Shown piece by piece: positions 44,818 to 54,415 of a stretch of DNA of 64,000 nt. The DNA is from SB21 sp964415295 (GTDB lineage: Bacteria > CLD3 > SB21), in the NCBI GenBank assembly GCA_964415295.1, contig CAYPYN010000002.1, positions 496,001 through 560,000 on the forward strand, read 5' to 3'. The notes under the pieces were generated by a model, which made no database searches, was not told where the DNA came from, and worked only from the letters and a program-made list of their open reading frames with translations. The stretch's first letter is position 1; every line of letters starts with the position of its first letter. Both the position numbers and the translations under genes were made by a program.

Positions 44818-46728
44818 ATGAGTGATCCTACCAAGTACTCGGCCATGAATTCCGATCTGTATCATCCTTCTCCGGAAGTGATCGATGCGGCCCATATCAA
44901 AGATTATGAAAGTTTATATCGGCGTTCCGTCGCCGATCGCGAAGGATTCTGGGCCGAAGAAGCGGCGAAGCTGGAATGGTACAAACCCTGGGACAAAGTA
45001 CTGGATGATTCGAATAAGCCGTTCTATAAATGGTTCACCGGCGGCAAGATCAATATCATTCAGAATGCGATCGACCGCCATCTGAAGACCTGGCGCCGCA
45101 ACAAACTCGCGGTCATCTGGGAAGGCGAACCGGGTGATCTGCGAACCTATTCGTATCATGCACTGAATCGTGAGGTCTCCAAGTTCGCCAACGTTTTGAA
45201 AAGCATGGGCGTTAAGAAGGGCGAGATCGTAACGATCTATATGCCGCAGATACCGGAGCTTCTTTTTGCCATGCTGGCCTGCGTCAAGATCGGTGCGGCG
45301 CACAGCGTCGTGTACGGCGGATTCAGCGTGGAAGCGCTCGCGGCCCGTATCGAAGACGCCCGCAGCCGCGTGGTTGTCACCGCCGACGGCGGATGGCGGC
45401 GAGGTAAGATCAACGACCTCAAGGCCATCGCCAACGAAGCGATCAAACGTTCCCCGACGGTCGAAGTATGCATCTGCGTCAAAAGAACGGAACACGACGT
45501 TTATATGGAAAACGACCGCGATTTCTGGTACCACGATCTGATGGGCCTACCCATTGCCAATCCCATCTGCCCGACGGAAGTCATGGACTCCGAAGACATG
45601 CTGTTCATCCTCTACACCTCTGGCACGACCGGAAAGCCCAAAGGACTTCTGCACACGCATGGCGGTTATGCCGTTTATACATCGACCACACACCGTTATG
45701 TTTTCGATATCAAAGATGAGGACCGCTGGTGGTGCGCAGCCGATCCGGGCTGGATCACTGGTCACAGCTATATGGTCTATTCTCCGCTGATCAACGGCGC
45801 CACACTCATGATGTATGAAGGCGCGCCCAATCATCCTTATCCCAACCGGTGGTGGCAGATCGTCGAGAAGTACGGCATTAATATATTGTACACGTCCCCT
45901 ACAGCCATTCGCGGACTGATGCGTTTCGGCGAGGCCTGGCCGAAGCGGCACGACCTTAGCAGTCTGAGGCTTCTGGGTTCGGTCGGCGAACCGATCAACC
46001 CCGAAGCCTGGCGCTGGTACTACAGAGTCATAGGGCAGGAACGTTGTCCCATCATGGATACGTGGTGGCAGACGGAAACGGGCGGTTTTATGGTCACGCC
46101 GCTGCCGGTCACACCTCTGAAGCCGGGATCGGCAACCAAACCGTTCTTCGGGAACGAGATCGCGGTTGTGGACGAACACGGCAACGAAGCAAAAAAAGGT
46201 GAAGAAGGCAAGCTGGTCATCAAAGCGCCTTGGCCGGGCATGGCGCGAACGATCTTCGGCGATCCGGAGCGCTATGTGGAAACGTATTGGAAAGAATACG
46301 CCAAACAAGGATGGTACAAGGCCGGCGACTCGGCGCGGATCGACGAGGATGGTTATCTCTGGGTGATCGGACGCATCGACGATGTGATCAAGGTCAGCGG
46401 TTACCGCCTGGGTACCGCCGAGATCGAGAGCGCGCTGATCACGCACCCGGCTGTCTCGGAGGCCGCGGCCATCGGACTTCCGCATGAGGTCAAAGGCAAC
46501 GCGATCCATGCCTACGTAACGCTGCGCGCCAAATACGCTCCGAGCAAAGAACTGGAAGAGGAACTCAAGGATCAGGTGGTCAAAGAGATCGGACCGATCG
46601 CCCGACCGGAAGAGATCAAATTTATGGACGTACTCCCCAAAACGCGCAGCGGCAAGATTATGCGCCGCGTTCTCAAAGCCCGGGCACAAGGCATGAGCGA
46701 AGGGGATATCTCGACTTTGGAGGAATAG
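44818..46728 (+). CDS. acsA: Acetyl-CoA synthetase (AMP-forming)
   Basis: A 636-residue acyl-adenylate enzyme, close to the usual ~650 residues. Core motifs: phosphate loop 'YTSGTTGKPKGLLHTHGGY' (about 262-280), 'WWCAADPGWITGHSYMVYSP', 'DTWWQTETGGFM' with the Trp that limits the acyl pocket to acetate, 'WYKAGDSARIDEDGYLW' and the lysine in 'PKTRSGKIMRRVLK', the usual site of regulatory acetylation. It makes acetyl-CoA from acetate, ATP and CoA in the cytosol. CAGGAG precedes the ATG. It stands alone, with no terminator recognised behind it. Confidence 0.95.
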   Translation: MSDPTKYSAMNSDLYHPSPEVIDAAHIKDYESLYRRSVADREGFWAEEAAKLEWYKPWDKVLDDSNKPFYKWFTGGKINIIQNAIDRHLKTWRRNKLAVIWEGEPGDLRTYSYHALNREVSKFANVLKSMGVKKGEIVTIYMPQIPELLFAMLACVKIGAAHSVVYGGFSVEALAARIEDARSRVVVTADGGWRRGKINDLKAIANEAIKRSPTVEVCICVKRTEHDVYMENDRDFWYHDLMGLPIANPICPTEVMDSEDMLFILYTSGTTGKPKGLLHTHGGYAVYTSTTHRYVFDIKDEDRWWCAADPGWITGHSYMVYSPLINGATLMMYEGAPNHPYPNRWWQIVEKYGINILYTSPTAIRGLMRFGEAWPKRHDLSSLRLLGSVGEPINPEAWRWYYRVIGQERCPIMDTWWQTETGGFMVTPLPVTPLKPGSATKPFFGNEIAVVDEHGNEAKKGEEGKLVIKAPWPGMARTIFGDPERYVETYWKEYAKQGWYKAGDSARIDEDGYLWVIGRIDDVIKVSGYRLGTAEIESALITHPAVSEAAAIGLPHEVKGNAIHAYVTLRAKYAPSKELEEELKDQVVKEIGPIARPEEIKFMDVLPKTRSGKIMRRVLKARAQGMSEGDISTLEE

Positions 46729-46878
46729 AGTTCAAGGTTTCTGAAATTGCCATAAATATAAAAACGACCAATCAAAAATTATGAATGGAATGATTCAAAA
46801 TCCTTTTTATATTTGATTTGTCCTTTTGCTTTTTGGTACCTAATTTTTACTGTCTATATGCTTTAACGAAAGGAATCT

Positions 46879-47379
46879 ATGAGATTTTTTCCAAGTATGA
46901 TGATGGGTCTTCTGTTAATAACGATCGGCTGTGCGCCGCAGCGCGTTTCCCTTTCTAAAGGGCCGTCTTCGCCTGAGTTCTTCCAATTCAAACAATTCGC
47001 GTTCGATCACGAACTTACGATCGTCACGAAAGACAGTCTGACTCTCGAAGTGAGCGGCGCGGACATCACGTTCGAAAATATTACCTGGTTCGATAAAAAG
47101 CTAAAAGAGACAAAATCCATACCATTGAACACCGTCAGGCAGATCAAGGTGGTCAACCGAAGCGAGGGCTCTTTCCGAGGCATGGCGCTCGGGGCCGCCG
47201 GCGGATTCGGGACCGGCATCGGCCTGGCCTTTCAGGACGGCAGTACGCCTTATATTCCGCTGTCCGGGTTCTGGGAATATATTGCCGGACCTGTTCTCGG
47301 AGCCGGCGCGGGAGCCGGAGTGGGAACCGGTATTGGATTTCTTATAGGTGTTCGACGCACTTTCGATTTTGTGGAATGA
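46879..47379 (+). CDS. Small lipoprotein with glycine-zipper helices, unknown
   Basis: A 166-residue lipoprotein (lipobox TIGC, Cys18) with a beta-rich part (about 35-95, 'LTIVTKDSLTLEVSGADITF') and two glycine-rich helices (about 100-118 'GMALGAAGGFGTGIG' and 133-155 'GAGAGAGVGTGIGFLIG') that could span a membrane. It recalls the two small proteins in the oxidase operon in plan but not closely in sequence. AAAGGA precedes the ATG. Its stop overlaps the next start (ATGA). Confidence 0.78.
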   Translation: MRFFPSMMMGLLLITIGCAPQRVSLSKGPSSPEFFQFKQFAFDHELTIVTKDSLTLEVSGADITFENITWFDKKLKETKSIPLNTVRQIKVVNRSEGSFRGMALGAAGGFGTGIGLAFQDGSTPYIPLSGFWEYIAGPVLGAGAGAGVGTGIGFLIGVRRTFDFVE

Positions 47380-47714
47380 TATTTATGAAGATGGCGCACA
47401 TCCCTTTCGAAACGATCGAGTGGCAGAAAGTCAACCCCGAGAGGCACGAAGGCGAGACGGGGTTTGCCGAATGGAAAGTCAGGCAGTGCGGGGATATTCG
47501 CGTGCGCGTCGTGACCTATTCTCCGGGATACAAGGCCGACCACTGGTGCGCCAAGGGCCACATTATCTATTGCCTGGAAGGCTCCATCATGACAGAACTG
47601 AGGGACGGCCGGTCTTTCGAATTGAAAAAAGGAATGTCCTACCATGTTGAGGACGATAATTATCCGCATCGTTCCTACACGCAATCCGGCGCGACATTAT
47701 TTATCGTAGATTAG
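47376..47714 (+). CDS. DHCW-type cupin protein
   Basis: A 112-residue single cupin with 'YKADHWCAKGHIIYCLEGSIM' (variant of the DHCW motif), 'ELKKGMSYHVED' and a conserved end 'ATLFIVD'. The longer start at 47376 overlaps the lipoprotein stop; an ATG at 47385 is also possible. Unknown substrate. It is probably co-translated with the lipoprotein gene. Confidence 0.85.
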   Translation: MIFMKMAHIPFETIEWQKVNPERHEGETGFAEWKVRQCGDIRVRVVTYSPGYKADHWCAKGHIIYCLEGSIMTELRDGRSFELKKGMSYHVEDDNYPHRSYTQSGATLFIVD

Positions 47715-47756
47715 TCGGCTTAATATTTTTTGTCATAACACACCGGAGGTATCTTC

Positions 47757-48125
47757 ATGCCTTCCAAGATCCCATCAGTATTGGAGACCGTCAACCAATT
47801 CAACGAAGCCTTCAACCGGCATGATGTTGAATCCGTTATGGCGCTCATGACCGATGACTGTGTTTTTGAGAGTACCGCGCCGGCTCCCGATGGAAAGCGA
47901 TTCTCAGGCTCGGCCGCGGTAAAGGAATACTGGAAAGAATTTTTCGCACGCTCGACGGACGCTTTTTTTGAAGTGGAAGAAATCTTTACGGCCGGGGACC
48001 GCTGTGTTGTTCGATGGCTCTACCGCAAATCCAAAGACGGCGTTCCGTGGCACTTACGGGGGATCGATGTGTTCCGGGTTCGTGACGGCCAGGTGTCGGA
48101 AAAGCTTTCGTATGTGAAGGGATAA
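47757..48125 (+). CDS. SnoaL-like / nuclear-transport-factor-2-fold protein
   Basis: A 122-residue cone-shaped NTF2-like domain: 'FNEAFNRHDVESVMALMTDDCVFES', 'FSGSAAVKEYWKEFF' and 'GIDVFRVRDGQVSEKLSYVKG' follow the family layout. Members include small isomerases, hydrolases and binding proteins; the role here is unknown. GGAGGTATCTTC precedes the ATG. It is 42 nt after the cupin. Confidence 0.88.
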   Translation: MPSKIPSVLETVNQFNEAFNRHDVESVMALMTDDCVFESTAPAPDGKRFSGSAAVKEYWKEFFARSTDAFFEVEEIFTAGDRCVVRWLYRKSKDGVPWHLRGIDVFRVRDGQVSEKLSYVKG

Positions 48126-48156
48126 AAAAACCGCAGAAGCGCTTGGCCCCTGCGGT
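48124..48156 (-). terminator. Terminator of the POT transporter gene
   Basis: Minus strand: ACCGCAG, 13-nt loop, CTGCGGT, then seven T. It begins 27 nt after the transporter stop and overlaps the end of the SnoaL gene. Confidence 0.88.
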
Positions 48157-48182
48157 CTGTAATTGACTGTCAGAAGAATCCT

Positions 48183-49664
48183 TCAGACGGCCTTGGGTCT
48201 CAGACTGATCATCAGGCCTCCCGCGCCGATCACCAGCATGATCAAAGCCTGCACCATGGTTTTGTAAACCACTTCTTCATGCGCAAAAACGGAATTGTAA
48301 AAGAACCAGGCGCCTACCACTACGAGGAACCCATAGATACCGATCATGATAAGACGGGCTTTGCGGTTGGTATCGGGCGTGTCGGCAGCAAAATATTTAT
48401 TGTACCACAAAAGTCCTGCCATGGCCAGTAAACCCAATCCGGCAAAGATCAGCCAGAAATTCCTCAGTTCATTTTCGATCCCGGTCTGACCAACCAGCGG
48501 CTTAAGGGCGCTTTCATAGAGAGCGCCGCCCAGATTGGAACCGATCAGGCTTCCCACCACGCCATACAGAAAAGCATAGCCCATGTATACGGCTTTACTT
48601 TCCGCCGGCGCCACGAGACCGACGTAGCTGTAATACTTCGGATGCGCGGTCATCTCGCCGATGGAAAAAACCGATATCCCAAGCACGAAGATCCAGACAT
48701 TGGTCGCGTACGACAGGCATACAAAGCCGAGCACGCCGAGGACGATACCTCCTACCATGGTCAGGAGCGGCGGCGCATTTTTCACAATGCGGCTCACGAG
48801 AACCTGAAGCAGGATGATCGTTCCGGCATTGACGACCGTGACGTGTTCCGCATCAAACTTGAGCGGGATACCTATGGACGCAAACGCGCGGTCGATCGGT
48901 TCTGTGTTCACAAAATCGCGCAGGAACCAGAGCACCGATCCGAAATTCTGGAAATAGAGGATCCAGAAACAGGAATAGATGAAGATCATCAGCATGAACC
49001 TTGCATCGCCGAGAACCATGGCCGCACCGCTCATGACTTCCCTGAATGTCTTTGTGTTCTCAGGTTTGGCAGGGTCTTTGTACATGAATACGGTAGGGAT
49101 CAGCATCAGCGCGCAGTACAGGGACGAGGCGGTAAATACATAACTCCATTCAAATCCTTTTAAAACGCTCACAACCAGCGGGGCGAGGAACGCACCTAAA
49201 TTGATCATCCAATAGTATACGCCAAAACCGAATCCGGAATTCTCTTCATTGGTCGTGCGCGCGATCGTGCCGCTGATGATGGGCTTGAACAGGCCGGAAC
49301 CGGTGGCCATGATCAGCAGGGCGGAAAACACGGCGCCGTAAGCGCTCATGTGGCCACTGATGAAATACCCGGCCGCAAGAAATGAAAATGCGACCATCAG
49401 CATCCGGCGGTATCCGTAACGATCAGCCAGCGCGCCTCCCAGGATCGGGATGATATACGTGCAGGCATAGATCAGGCCCTGCAGAAAGCCTACGGACTGT
49501 TCCGAAAAACCCAATCCGCCTTCGGCGATGGAATTGGTCAGATAAATAGCCAGTACCGAATTCAGTCCGTAATAGGCGGCGCGTTCGAAGAGCTCCATGA
49601 CATTGGCCACCCAAAAGACGCCCGGAAACGAGCTCAGCAAACTTTTTGATTTTGTATCAGACAT
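48183..49664 (-). CDS. POT/PTR-family proton-coupled transporter
   Basis: A 493-residue major-facilitator protein with about 12-14 helices. The family signature 'ELFERAAYYGLNSVLAIYL' lies in helix 1 (ExxER-type proton site) and 'ATGSGLFKPIISGTIARTT' in helix 4. 'GGALADRYGYRRML' is the loop 2-3 MFS motif. Members take up di- and tripeptides (or nitrate and other solutes in relatives). It has a sound terminator behind it and no operon partner. Confidence 0.92.
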   Translation of the reverse strand: MSDTKSKSLLSSFPGVFWVANVMELFERAAYYGLNSVLAIYLTNSIAEGGLGFSEQSVGFLQGLIYACTYIIPILGGALADRYGYRRMLMVAFSFLAAGYFISGHMSAYGAVFSALLIMATGSGLFKPIISGTIARTTNEENSGFGFGVYYWMINLGAFLAPLVVSVLKGFEWSYVFTASSLYCALMLIPTVFMYKDPAKPENTKTFREVMSGAAMVLGDARFMLMIFIYSCFWILYFQNFGSVLWFLRDFVNTEPIDRAFASIGIPLKFDAEHVTVVNAGTIILLQVLVSRIVKNAPPLLTMVGGIVLGVLGFVCLSYATNVWIFVLGISVFSIGEMTAHPKYYSYVGLVAPAESKAVYMGYAFLYGVVGSLIGSNLGGALYESALKPLVGQTGIENELRNFWLIFAGLGLLAMAGLLWYNKYFAADTPDTNRKARLIMIGIYGFLVVVGAWFFYNSVFAHEEVVYKTMVQALIMLVIGAGGLMISLRPKAV

Positions 49665-49751
49665 ATGGTTTATTCCCGATAATTTGATGAAATACTTGAC
49701 GGAACATTATGAAATTTTTTCATGACTCGAAAGGAAAAAAGGATTCCCGCT

Positions 49752-49785
49752 AAAAAAGAAAACCCTGCCGGACAGGGCAGGGTTT
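49752..49785 (-). terminator. Terminator of the Tudor-module gene
   Basis: 10-bp stem AAACCCTGCC / GGCAGGGTTT with 6-nt loop, followed on the minus strand by TTTTCTTTTTT. It lies 34 nt after the stop at 49819. Confidence 0.88.
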
Positions 49786-49818
49786 CACGCATCATCGTTC
49801 CATGATTACGGCCGCGTT

Positions 49819-51699
49819 CTAGTTACATTTTTGATAATAAGTAAAATGATGTTCAATGTAAGGAGCGCCGTAAGCTCCGCCGCCGGCATAATCTTCGCGG
49901 TAGTACGCCGGCACGAAGCGGCAGCGGCCTTTCGAATCCCTAAAGAGCACGCCGACCTTTTTGTAGCGGTACAGAGGAATGCCCAGATTATTCTTTTCAA
50001 TAACCTGTCCGCCGATGACGCCGATTTTCAGAATCGTCGAACCGGCATAGGTTTTTTGTATATAAGTGCGAGCCGTCCCTTCGGCCGCGGCATCGTGCGC
50101 GGTCGGATTGAATCCGGAAGGCAGCAGCGATGCATCGAATTTGCTTTTGACATCCGCCGAGAGCTTCTTAAGAAATGCACGGAATTCGGCGATTTCATTC
50201 TGTCCAAGATTGGCCGCCTGCGCCGCCTTTATCGCTTCAGCGACCTTTTCTTCTTCTTTTTTCATGAATTCCACGCCGTTGTTGTCAAGTATGTCCTGGA
50301 GGTCGGTGAATACGCCGATCCCTTTCCCGGCCTCGAAACCTTGAATTTCATGGTTTTTCAAATACTCAAAATTGCCGAGAATTCTCGTTGCTTCGCTCAG
50401 CTTGTCCTTGAGCATATCCGCGACAACGCTTTGCGCCAGTTCTTGACGCTCTTCTGCAATAACACGCCAGTGGCCCGGATTTTTCGATAACTCACTGGTC
50501 CATGTCTGTTCTGTATTCTGAATATTGGGATATTTGCTCTTAATGAGTGCATCGAGTTCATCCATCTGCTTCAGCATCGGTGCCACGTCCGATGGACGCG
50601 GCGAACTGAGGCCCTGATTGTACAACACAAAACGGGTGTCATGTTTTTTGTTGTAAAGGTAACCGAAGATGCGTATGGCATCTGAGTATTTGTTGACATC
50701 CTCAAAGAACCGATCCTGCATGGCTCTGGCGGACGCGATTGCGGCCGAGCGGGCATCGTTGCGGACCTTTGGATCGTCAAAGGCAAACCAGGTAGCGCCG
50801 TAACCGCCGTAGTTGATCAAAAACTTTCCGTCTTTGATATCCACGATCGGGCCGTCCAGAGAATCATTGCCGCTGTACCAGACGCGGACGTATTGGCCAG
50901 TTTTAAAATCCAAGCCGCTAAAATTATAGACTGCGATATTCCGGAGTTTATCCTGTGCAAATTCTTTAGATCCGCCGTTATCAAAGGCGACCGTAAACAT
51001 GAGATTTCCGCTATTGGTCTTCCTTATACTCTGAATGGTGCCTTTATTCCACCGGCCGAAATCGACGGCCTCGATCTTATCGCCGACCTTGAATCCCTCC
51101 GGCTCGTTCGATGCACCGGCAACTTTGACACGAAGATTGGCCTCTTTGACCCAGAAACCGCTGTAACCTTCAATTTTAACAAAATACTCACGGGTCTGAC
51201 CGTCGTTCACTTTTTGAATTTCCGCCTCATACCATTTTCCGTCCCGATCCAGGACTTCCGCGTACTCGCCCACTTTGAAGCCTCCAACACCAGTCCCGTA
51301 CACTTTGGATTGTGCTCCGGCATTTCCAGATGCGGCAGAAGAAGCCGTTACCCCGGACGTGGATGCAGAAGCCGATGATTTGGATCCAACCGCACGAACT
51401 TTGTCAGCCTCGATCCACCGGTCGTACTGCGATTTGAAACCTTGCCAGTGGATGAAATATTTTCCGGGCTCTGCTTTCAGGATATCGACCTTGTACCATT
51501 TACCGTCCGTCTCGAGGCCTTCCGCCACATCGCCGACCTTAAACGCCCCCGTTGCCATTGCGTCGTTCTTGTTCTCTTTTTTGTCCTCTTTCTTCTCTTT
51601 GGTTCCGCCTGTTTTGATTTTGATCTTCTGGCCCCACGCGTTCGACGTACCAACGACGCCGATCAACATGATCAGCAGACATAAAACGATCCTTCTCAT
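49819..51699 (-). CDS. Secreted protein with four Tudor-like modules
   Basis: A 626-residue exported protein. Signal peptide 1-23 (MRRIVLCLLIMLIGVVGTSNAWG) and a Lys/Glu-rich linker precede four small SH3-like modules (about 53-105, 141-192, 203-255, 265-312), each opening with 'FKVGD' or 'FKTGQ'. The first reads 'KWYKVDILKAEPGKYFIHWQ' then 'YDRWIEADKVR', like Tudor-knot/chromo-barrel domains. A helical part and a basic C-terminal domain of unknown type follow. ATG 51699 is chosen for its AGGAGG and for the signal peptide; the longer frame lacks both. Ligand and role unknown. Confidence 0.82.
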   Translation of the reverse strand: MRRIVLCLLIMLIGVVGTSNAWGQKIKIKTGGTKEKKEDKKENKNDAMATGAFKVGDVAEGLETDGKWYKVDILKAEPGKYFIHWQGFKSQYDRWIEADKVRAVGSKSSASASTSGVTASSAASGNAGAQSKVYGTGVGGFKVGEYAEVLDRDGKWYEAEIQKVNDGQTREYFVKIEGYSGFWVKEANLRVKVAGASNEPEGFKVGDKIEAVDFGRWNKGTIQSIRKTNSGNLMFTVAFDNGGSKEFAQDKLRNIAVYNFSGLDFKTGQYVRVWYSGNDSLDGPIVDIKDGKFLINYGGYGATWFAFDDPKVRNDARSAAIASARAMQDRFFEDVNKYSDAIRIFGYLYNKKHDTRFVLYNQGLSSPRPSDVAPMLKQMDELDALIKSKYPNIQNTEQTWTSELSKNPGHWRVIAEERQELAQSVVADMLKDKLSEATRILGNFEYLKNHEIQGFEAGKGIGVFTDLQDILDNNGVEFMKKEEEKVAEAIKAAQAANLGQNEIAEFRAFLKKLSADVKSKFDASLLPSGFNPTAHDAAAEGTARTYIQKTYAGSTILKIGVIGGQVIEKNNLGIPLYRYKKVGVLFRDSKGRCRFVPAYYREDYAGGGAYGAPYIEHHFTYYQKCN

Positions 51700-51800
51700 A
51701 GATCCTCCTTCACGGATTATGTTATACATTCACGGACACGCGATGATACAAAGCGGTGATAATCTCGGAATAAGGTAGGTCTTTTTGCTTACGGCGGCAA

Positions 51801-51848
51801 TCCCATGATAATGGGAATAAAAAAACTCCGCCGGGTTGGCGGAGTTTT
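51801..51848 (-). terminator. Terminator of msrB operon, with extra hairpin
   Basis: 11-bp stem AAAACTCCGCC / GGCGGAGTTTT (51822-51848), followed on the minus strand by a T-run. Just beyond it a second small hairpin, TCCCAT-GATA-ATGGGA (51801-51816), is of unknown use. Confidence 0.88.
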
Positions 51849-51862
51849 ATGATAAACGCAGG

Positions 51863-52351
51863 TTACTCTTTTTTGAAATCAAGCGAAACGGAGTTGATGC
51901 AATATCTCAATCCGGTCGGCTTAGGACCGTCGTCGAATACATGGCCCAAGTGCCCGCCGCATCGCGCACAATGCACCTCCGTGCGCGTCATGCCGTAGCT
52001 ATTGTCGGTGTCGGATTCGATACCTCCGGGTATCGGCTCGTAAAAACTCGGCCAGCCGCTTCCGGATTCGAACTTGGTTTTTGAGGTAAACAGCGGGTTG
52101 TCGCATGCGGCGCAACAATAGGTGCCGTCTTCATGGTTCTGATAATACTTACCGGTGAAGGCGCGTTCGGTGCCCTTTTCGCGCAGGACACGATACTGTT
52201 CCGGGGTCAATTGTTCTTTCCACTCTTCTTCGCTTTTCATGATCTTGTCCTTACGGGTTTGGTCTTTGGGTTGGGAATTTTGGGATTCGCTTTTACCGAC
52301 GCACGATAGAAAAAGAATACCCAGAACAAAAACGGCCATCCGGTACCGCAT
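51863..52351 (-). CDS. msrB: Peptide-methionine (R)-S-oxide reductase lipoprotein
   Basis: A 162-residue MsrB with its own lipoprotein signal (lipobox FLSC). Zinc-binding cysteine pairs are in 'YCCAACDNPLF' and 'VHCARCGGHLGHVF'; the catalytic Cys is in 'RYCINSVSLDF'. It repairs methionine-R-sulfoxide in envelope proteins. ATG 52351 is chosen over 52357 because AAGGAAGG lies 6 nt before the former and directly against the latter. It is the last gene of the cluster starting with the GNAT gene, 60 nt after the CsgG-HEAT gene. Confidence 0.95.
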   Translation of the reverse strand: MRYRMAVFVLGILFLSCVGKSESQNSQPKDQTRKDKIMKSEEEWKEQLTPEQYRVLREKGTERAFTGKYYQNHEDGTYCCAACDNPLFTSKTKFESGSGWPSFYEPIPGGIESDTDNSYGMTRTEVHCARCGGHLGHVFDDGPKPTGLRYCINSVSLDFKKE

Positions 52352-52411
52352 AAACATCCTTCCTTGAATATTGTACTTTTGTGAAAGGTTTTAACGCGGC
52401 TGGCGCCTCCT

Positions 52412-54415
52412 TTATTCCATAGCCTGAAGCGCGGCTTCGATGGCGTACTTGATATCCTTGTTAGTCGTTTTGGCAAGAAGCGCTTTAAGCGAAGGTTTTG
52501 CGGCCGCGGCATCCTTTCCGATACGGCCCAGGATCACCGCGATCTGATACTGCAGCCCGCCGTTGTGGATCGTGAGCGCATTCAGTTTGGCGATCAGCGC
52601 CGGTACGGCGTCCTTGCCGATCATGACCAGCGCGTCCACCGCTTTGTCCGGTACCATATATTCACGGCTCTCCAGACTGGCGATCATGTAACCGATAGCT
52701 TTCGGATCGCTGCTGCGGATATTTCCGAGTACAACCAGCGTCATTTCCTGTATCTCGGAGAGTTCATCCTTGTGGTCGAGGCTTCGTTTATCCAGAATCC
52801 TGACCAGCGTTTTTTCGATCGGCTTGGGGCGATCCTTCATCTGCACGAGAAGCTTCATTACGCGGACCTGCTCCTCCCATTGGTCTCCTTCGAGAATCCT
52901 GGCCGCTTCGTCCATGGTCGGGATCATACCCGGAACGGGAATGTCGTTCTTCACGCAGAAATTGATCCGGTCCTCAAGCTGGCTGTTGTACTTGGTCATT
53001 AAAGCGTATTCGGAAAATTTGGCTCGGCACATCGCCACAAGTTGCTCCAGGTCCTTTTGCGGGAATTCCCGCATGATCTGTTTATTGGCTTCCTTGTTGT
53101 AAGGATTCGGTTCAAACGAACGCGCGAAATCGTAGAGTTGATCCGCGGATTTTTCGCCGGGCTCGGAACGATTGAATTCCTCCGCCAGCCATTTCAGCGT
53201 TTTTAATTTAGCGGCCGGATCGGTCTCCGTTTTGTAAATCGATGTCAGCAGAGAAAAAAGACTCTTGGCCGATTTGGCGTCGTACGTCAGGCGGTCGGCA
53301 TATCTTTCATAACAATACATCTGCAGCCGGTTATCGCCGTTCATTTTGACCCCTTCGGTCATTTCAAAGAAGGCCGTATTATAATCGACGGGCGTGGGTA
53401 AGCCGATCCGGCGGGCCTGAGCTAATTCGAAATATTCGTCGATGCGTCCGTAAATTTCGTCCAGATGCTCCGCGACGTCCGTTCGCGTGAGTAGCTGGCT
53501 GATGTAGCTGGACAGCCAGTAATTACCGATCTTGCGAAGGGTTTTTAATCCCAATTTCCATTCTTCCGCATCGATCACGCTGTCTTTGACCAGGTAGCGG
53601 ACGATCTCGAGCGCACGCTCGTCGTTGGCGGGATAAGGGATCGAATCGAGCGTGGCCATGAGGAATTTTTTGTAGGCATCGTTCTCGATGCGGTAGCGCT
53701 TGAACGCGTACATTACGTCAAAATGAAAAACGCCGCATCCGACGTCAAAGGGGATCTTCACGGCCTCGCCTACCAACGACGCGATCTTGTCCTCACGGCT
53801 GAGATCGTTGAGCCTCGATTTGACCGACTTGGCTTTTTCTTTACAAAGATCGAGGGCCGACCGTTTATTCTCTGTTACGGTTTGAGCGCTTTCATCGGGA
53901 AACAGGCTCAAAAGGTCGTCGGTCAGTTTGATCCGTCCCGAAACGCTGACGATGATCTCGCCCGTGACCACATCGATCATGCGCCCGTTAATGTCGATAT
54001 AGTTCTTCAACTTAGTATATGTACCGGAAAACAGCGCATCGATGGGAACGAGTTCGCCCACTTTCATCGCCGCTTCTTTCTGCATCAGGTCGGTGAGCAT
54101 CAGGTCGTTTTCTTTGAGTACGGCGTCCAGTCGCTTGCGCTCAAACAATTTGAATATCGATTTATTGGAGCTGAGCGCGCTGATCAGCGATTCGGTCAGG
54201 TATTCTCCGAATTCATTCGCGGCATTCTCTTTGCGGTCTTTGCTCGGAACGAAAACGACCACGGCCAGCCGTTTCGGCTTCTGGCTGGTGTTGGAAGCCT
54301 GAAGATCCTTTGCCAGAGCGGCGACGGCAGGATTGAAGTCCTTCGCCTCTTGCGCGAAGGCCGGGCGGGCGAAGGTACATACGAGTACGAGAGCCCATGA
54401 CAAACGGTGTATCAT
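52412..54415 (-). CDS. CsgG-like domain plus HEAT-repeat exported protein
   Basis: 667 residues with a signal peptide (MIHRLSWALVLVCTFARPAFAQ). The N-terminal CsgG/LpoB-like domain (about 45-190) has 'LAVVVFVPSKDRKENAANEFG', 'IFKLFERKRLDAVLKENDL' and 'GELVPIDALFSGTYTKL'. A long helical middle follows. The C-terminal HEAT-type repeats (about 560-665) include 'YMIASLESREYMVPDKAVDA' and 'AVPALIAKLNAL'. The start overlaps the FKBP gene's stop (ATGA). It is likely a periplasmic assembly or scaffold protein. It resembles the PEGA protein at 35967 only in the CsgG part. Confidence 0.85.
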   Translation of the reverse strand: MIHRLSWALVLVCTFARPAFAQEAKDFNPAVAALAKDLQASNTSQKPKRLAVVVFVPSKDRKENAANEFGEYLTESLISALSSNKSIFKLFERKRLDAVLKENDLMLTDLMQKEAAMKVGELVPIDALFSGTYTKLKNYIDINGRMIDVVTGEIIVSVSGRIKLTDDLLSLFPDESAQTVTENKRSALDLCKEKAKSVKSRLNDLSREDKIASLVGEAVKIPFDVGCGVFHFDVMYAFKRYRIENDAYKKFLMATLDSIPYPANDERALEIVRYLVKDSVIDAEEWKLGLKTLRKIGNYWLSSYISQLLTRTDVAEHLDEIYGRIDEYFELAQARRIGLPTPVDYNTAFFEMTEGVKMNGDNRLQMYCYERYADRLTYDAKSAKSLFSLLTSIYKTETDPAAKLKTLKWLAEEFNRSEPGEKSADQLYDFARSFEPNPYNKEANKQIMREFPQKDLEQLVAMCRAKFSEYALMTKYNSQLEDRINFCVKNDIPVPGMIPTMDEAARILEGDQWEEQVRVMKLLVQMKDRPKPIEKTLVRILDKRSLDHKDELSEIQEMTLVVLGNIRSSDPKAIGYMIASLESREYMVPDKAVDALVMIGKDAVPALIAKLNALTIHNGGLQYQIAVILGRIGKDAAAAKPSLKALLAKTTNKDIKYAIEAALQAME

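Noticed and set aside
45547..46689. A 380-codon open frame on the minus strand
   Set aside because: It is antisense to acetyl-CoA synthetase, whose motifs are complete; the frame is open because of codon bias and has no domain.
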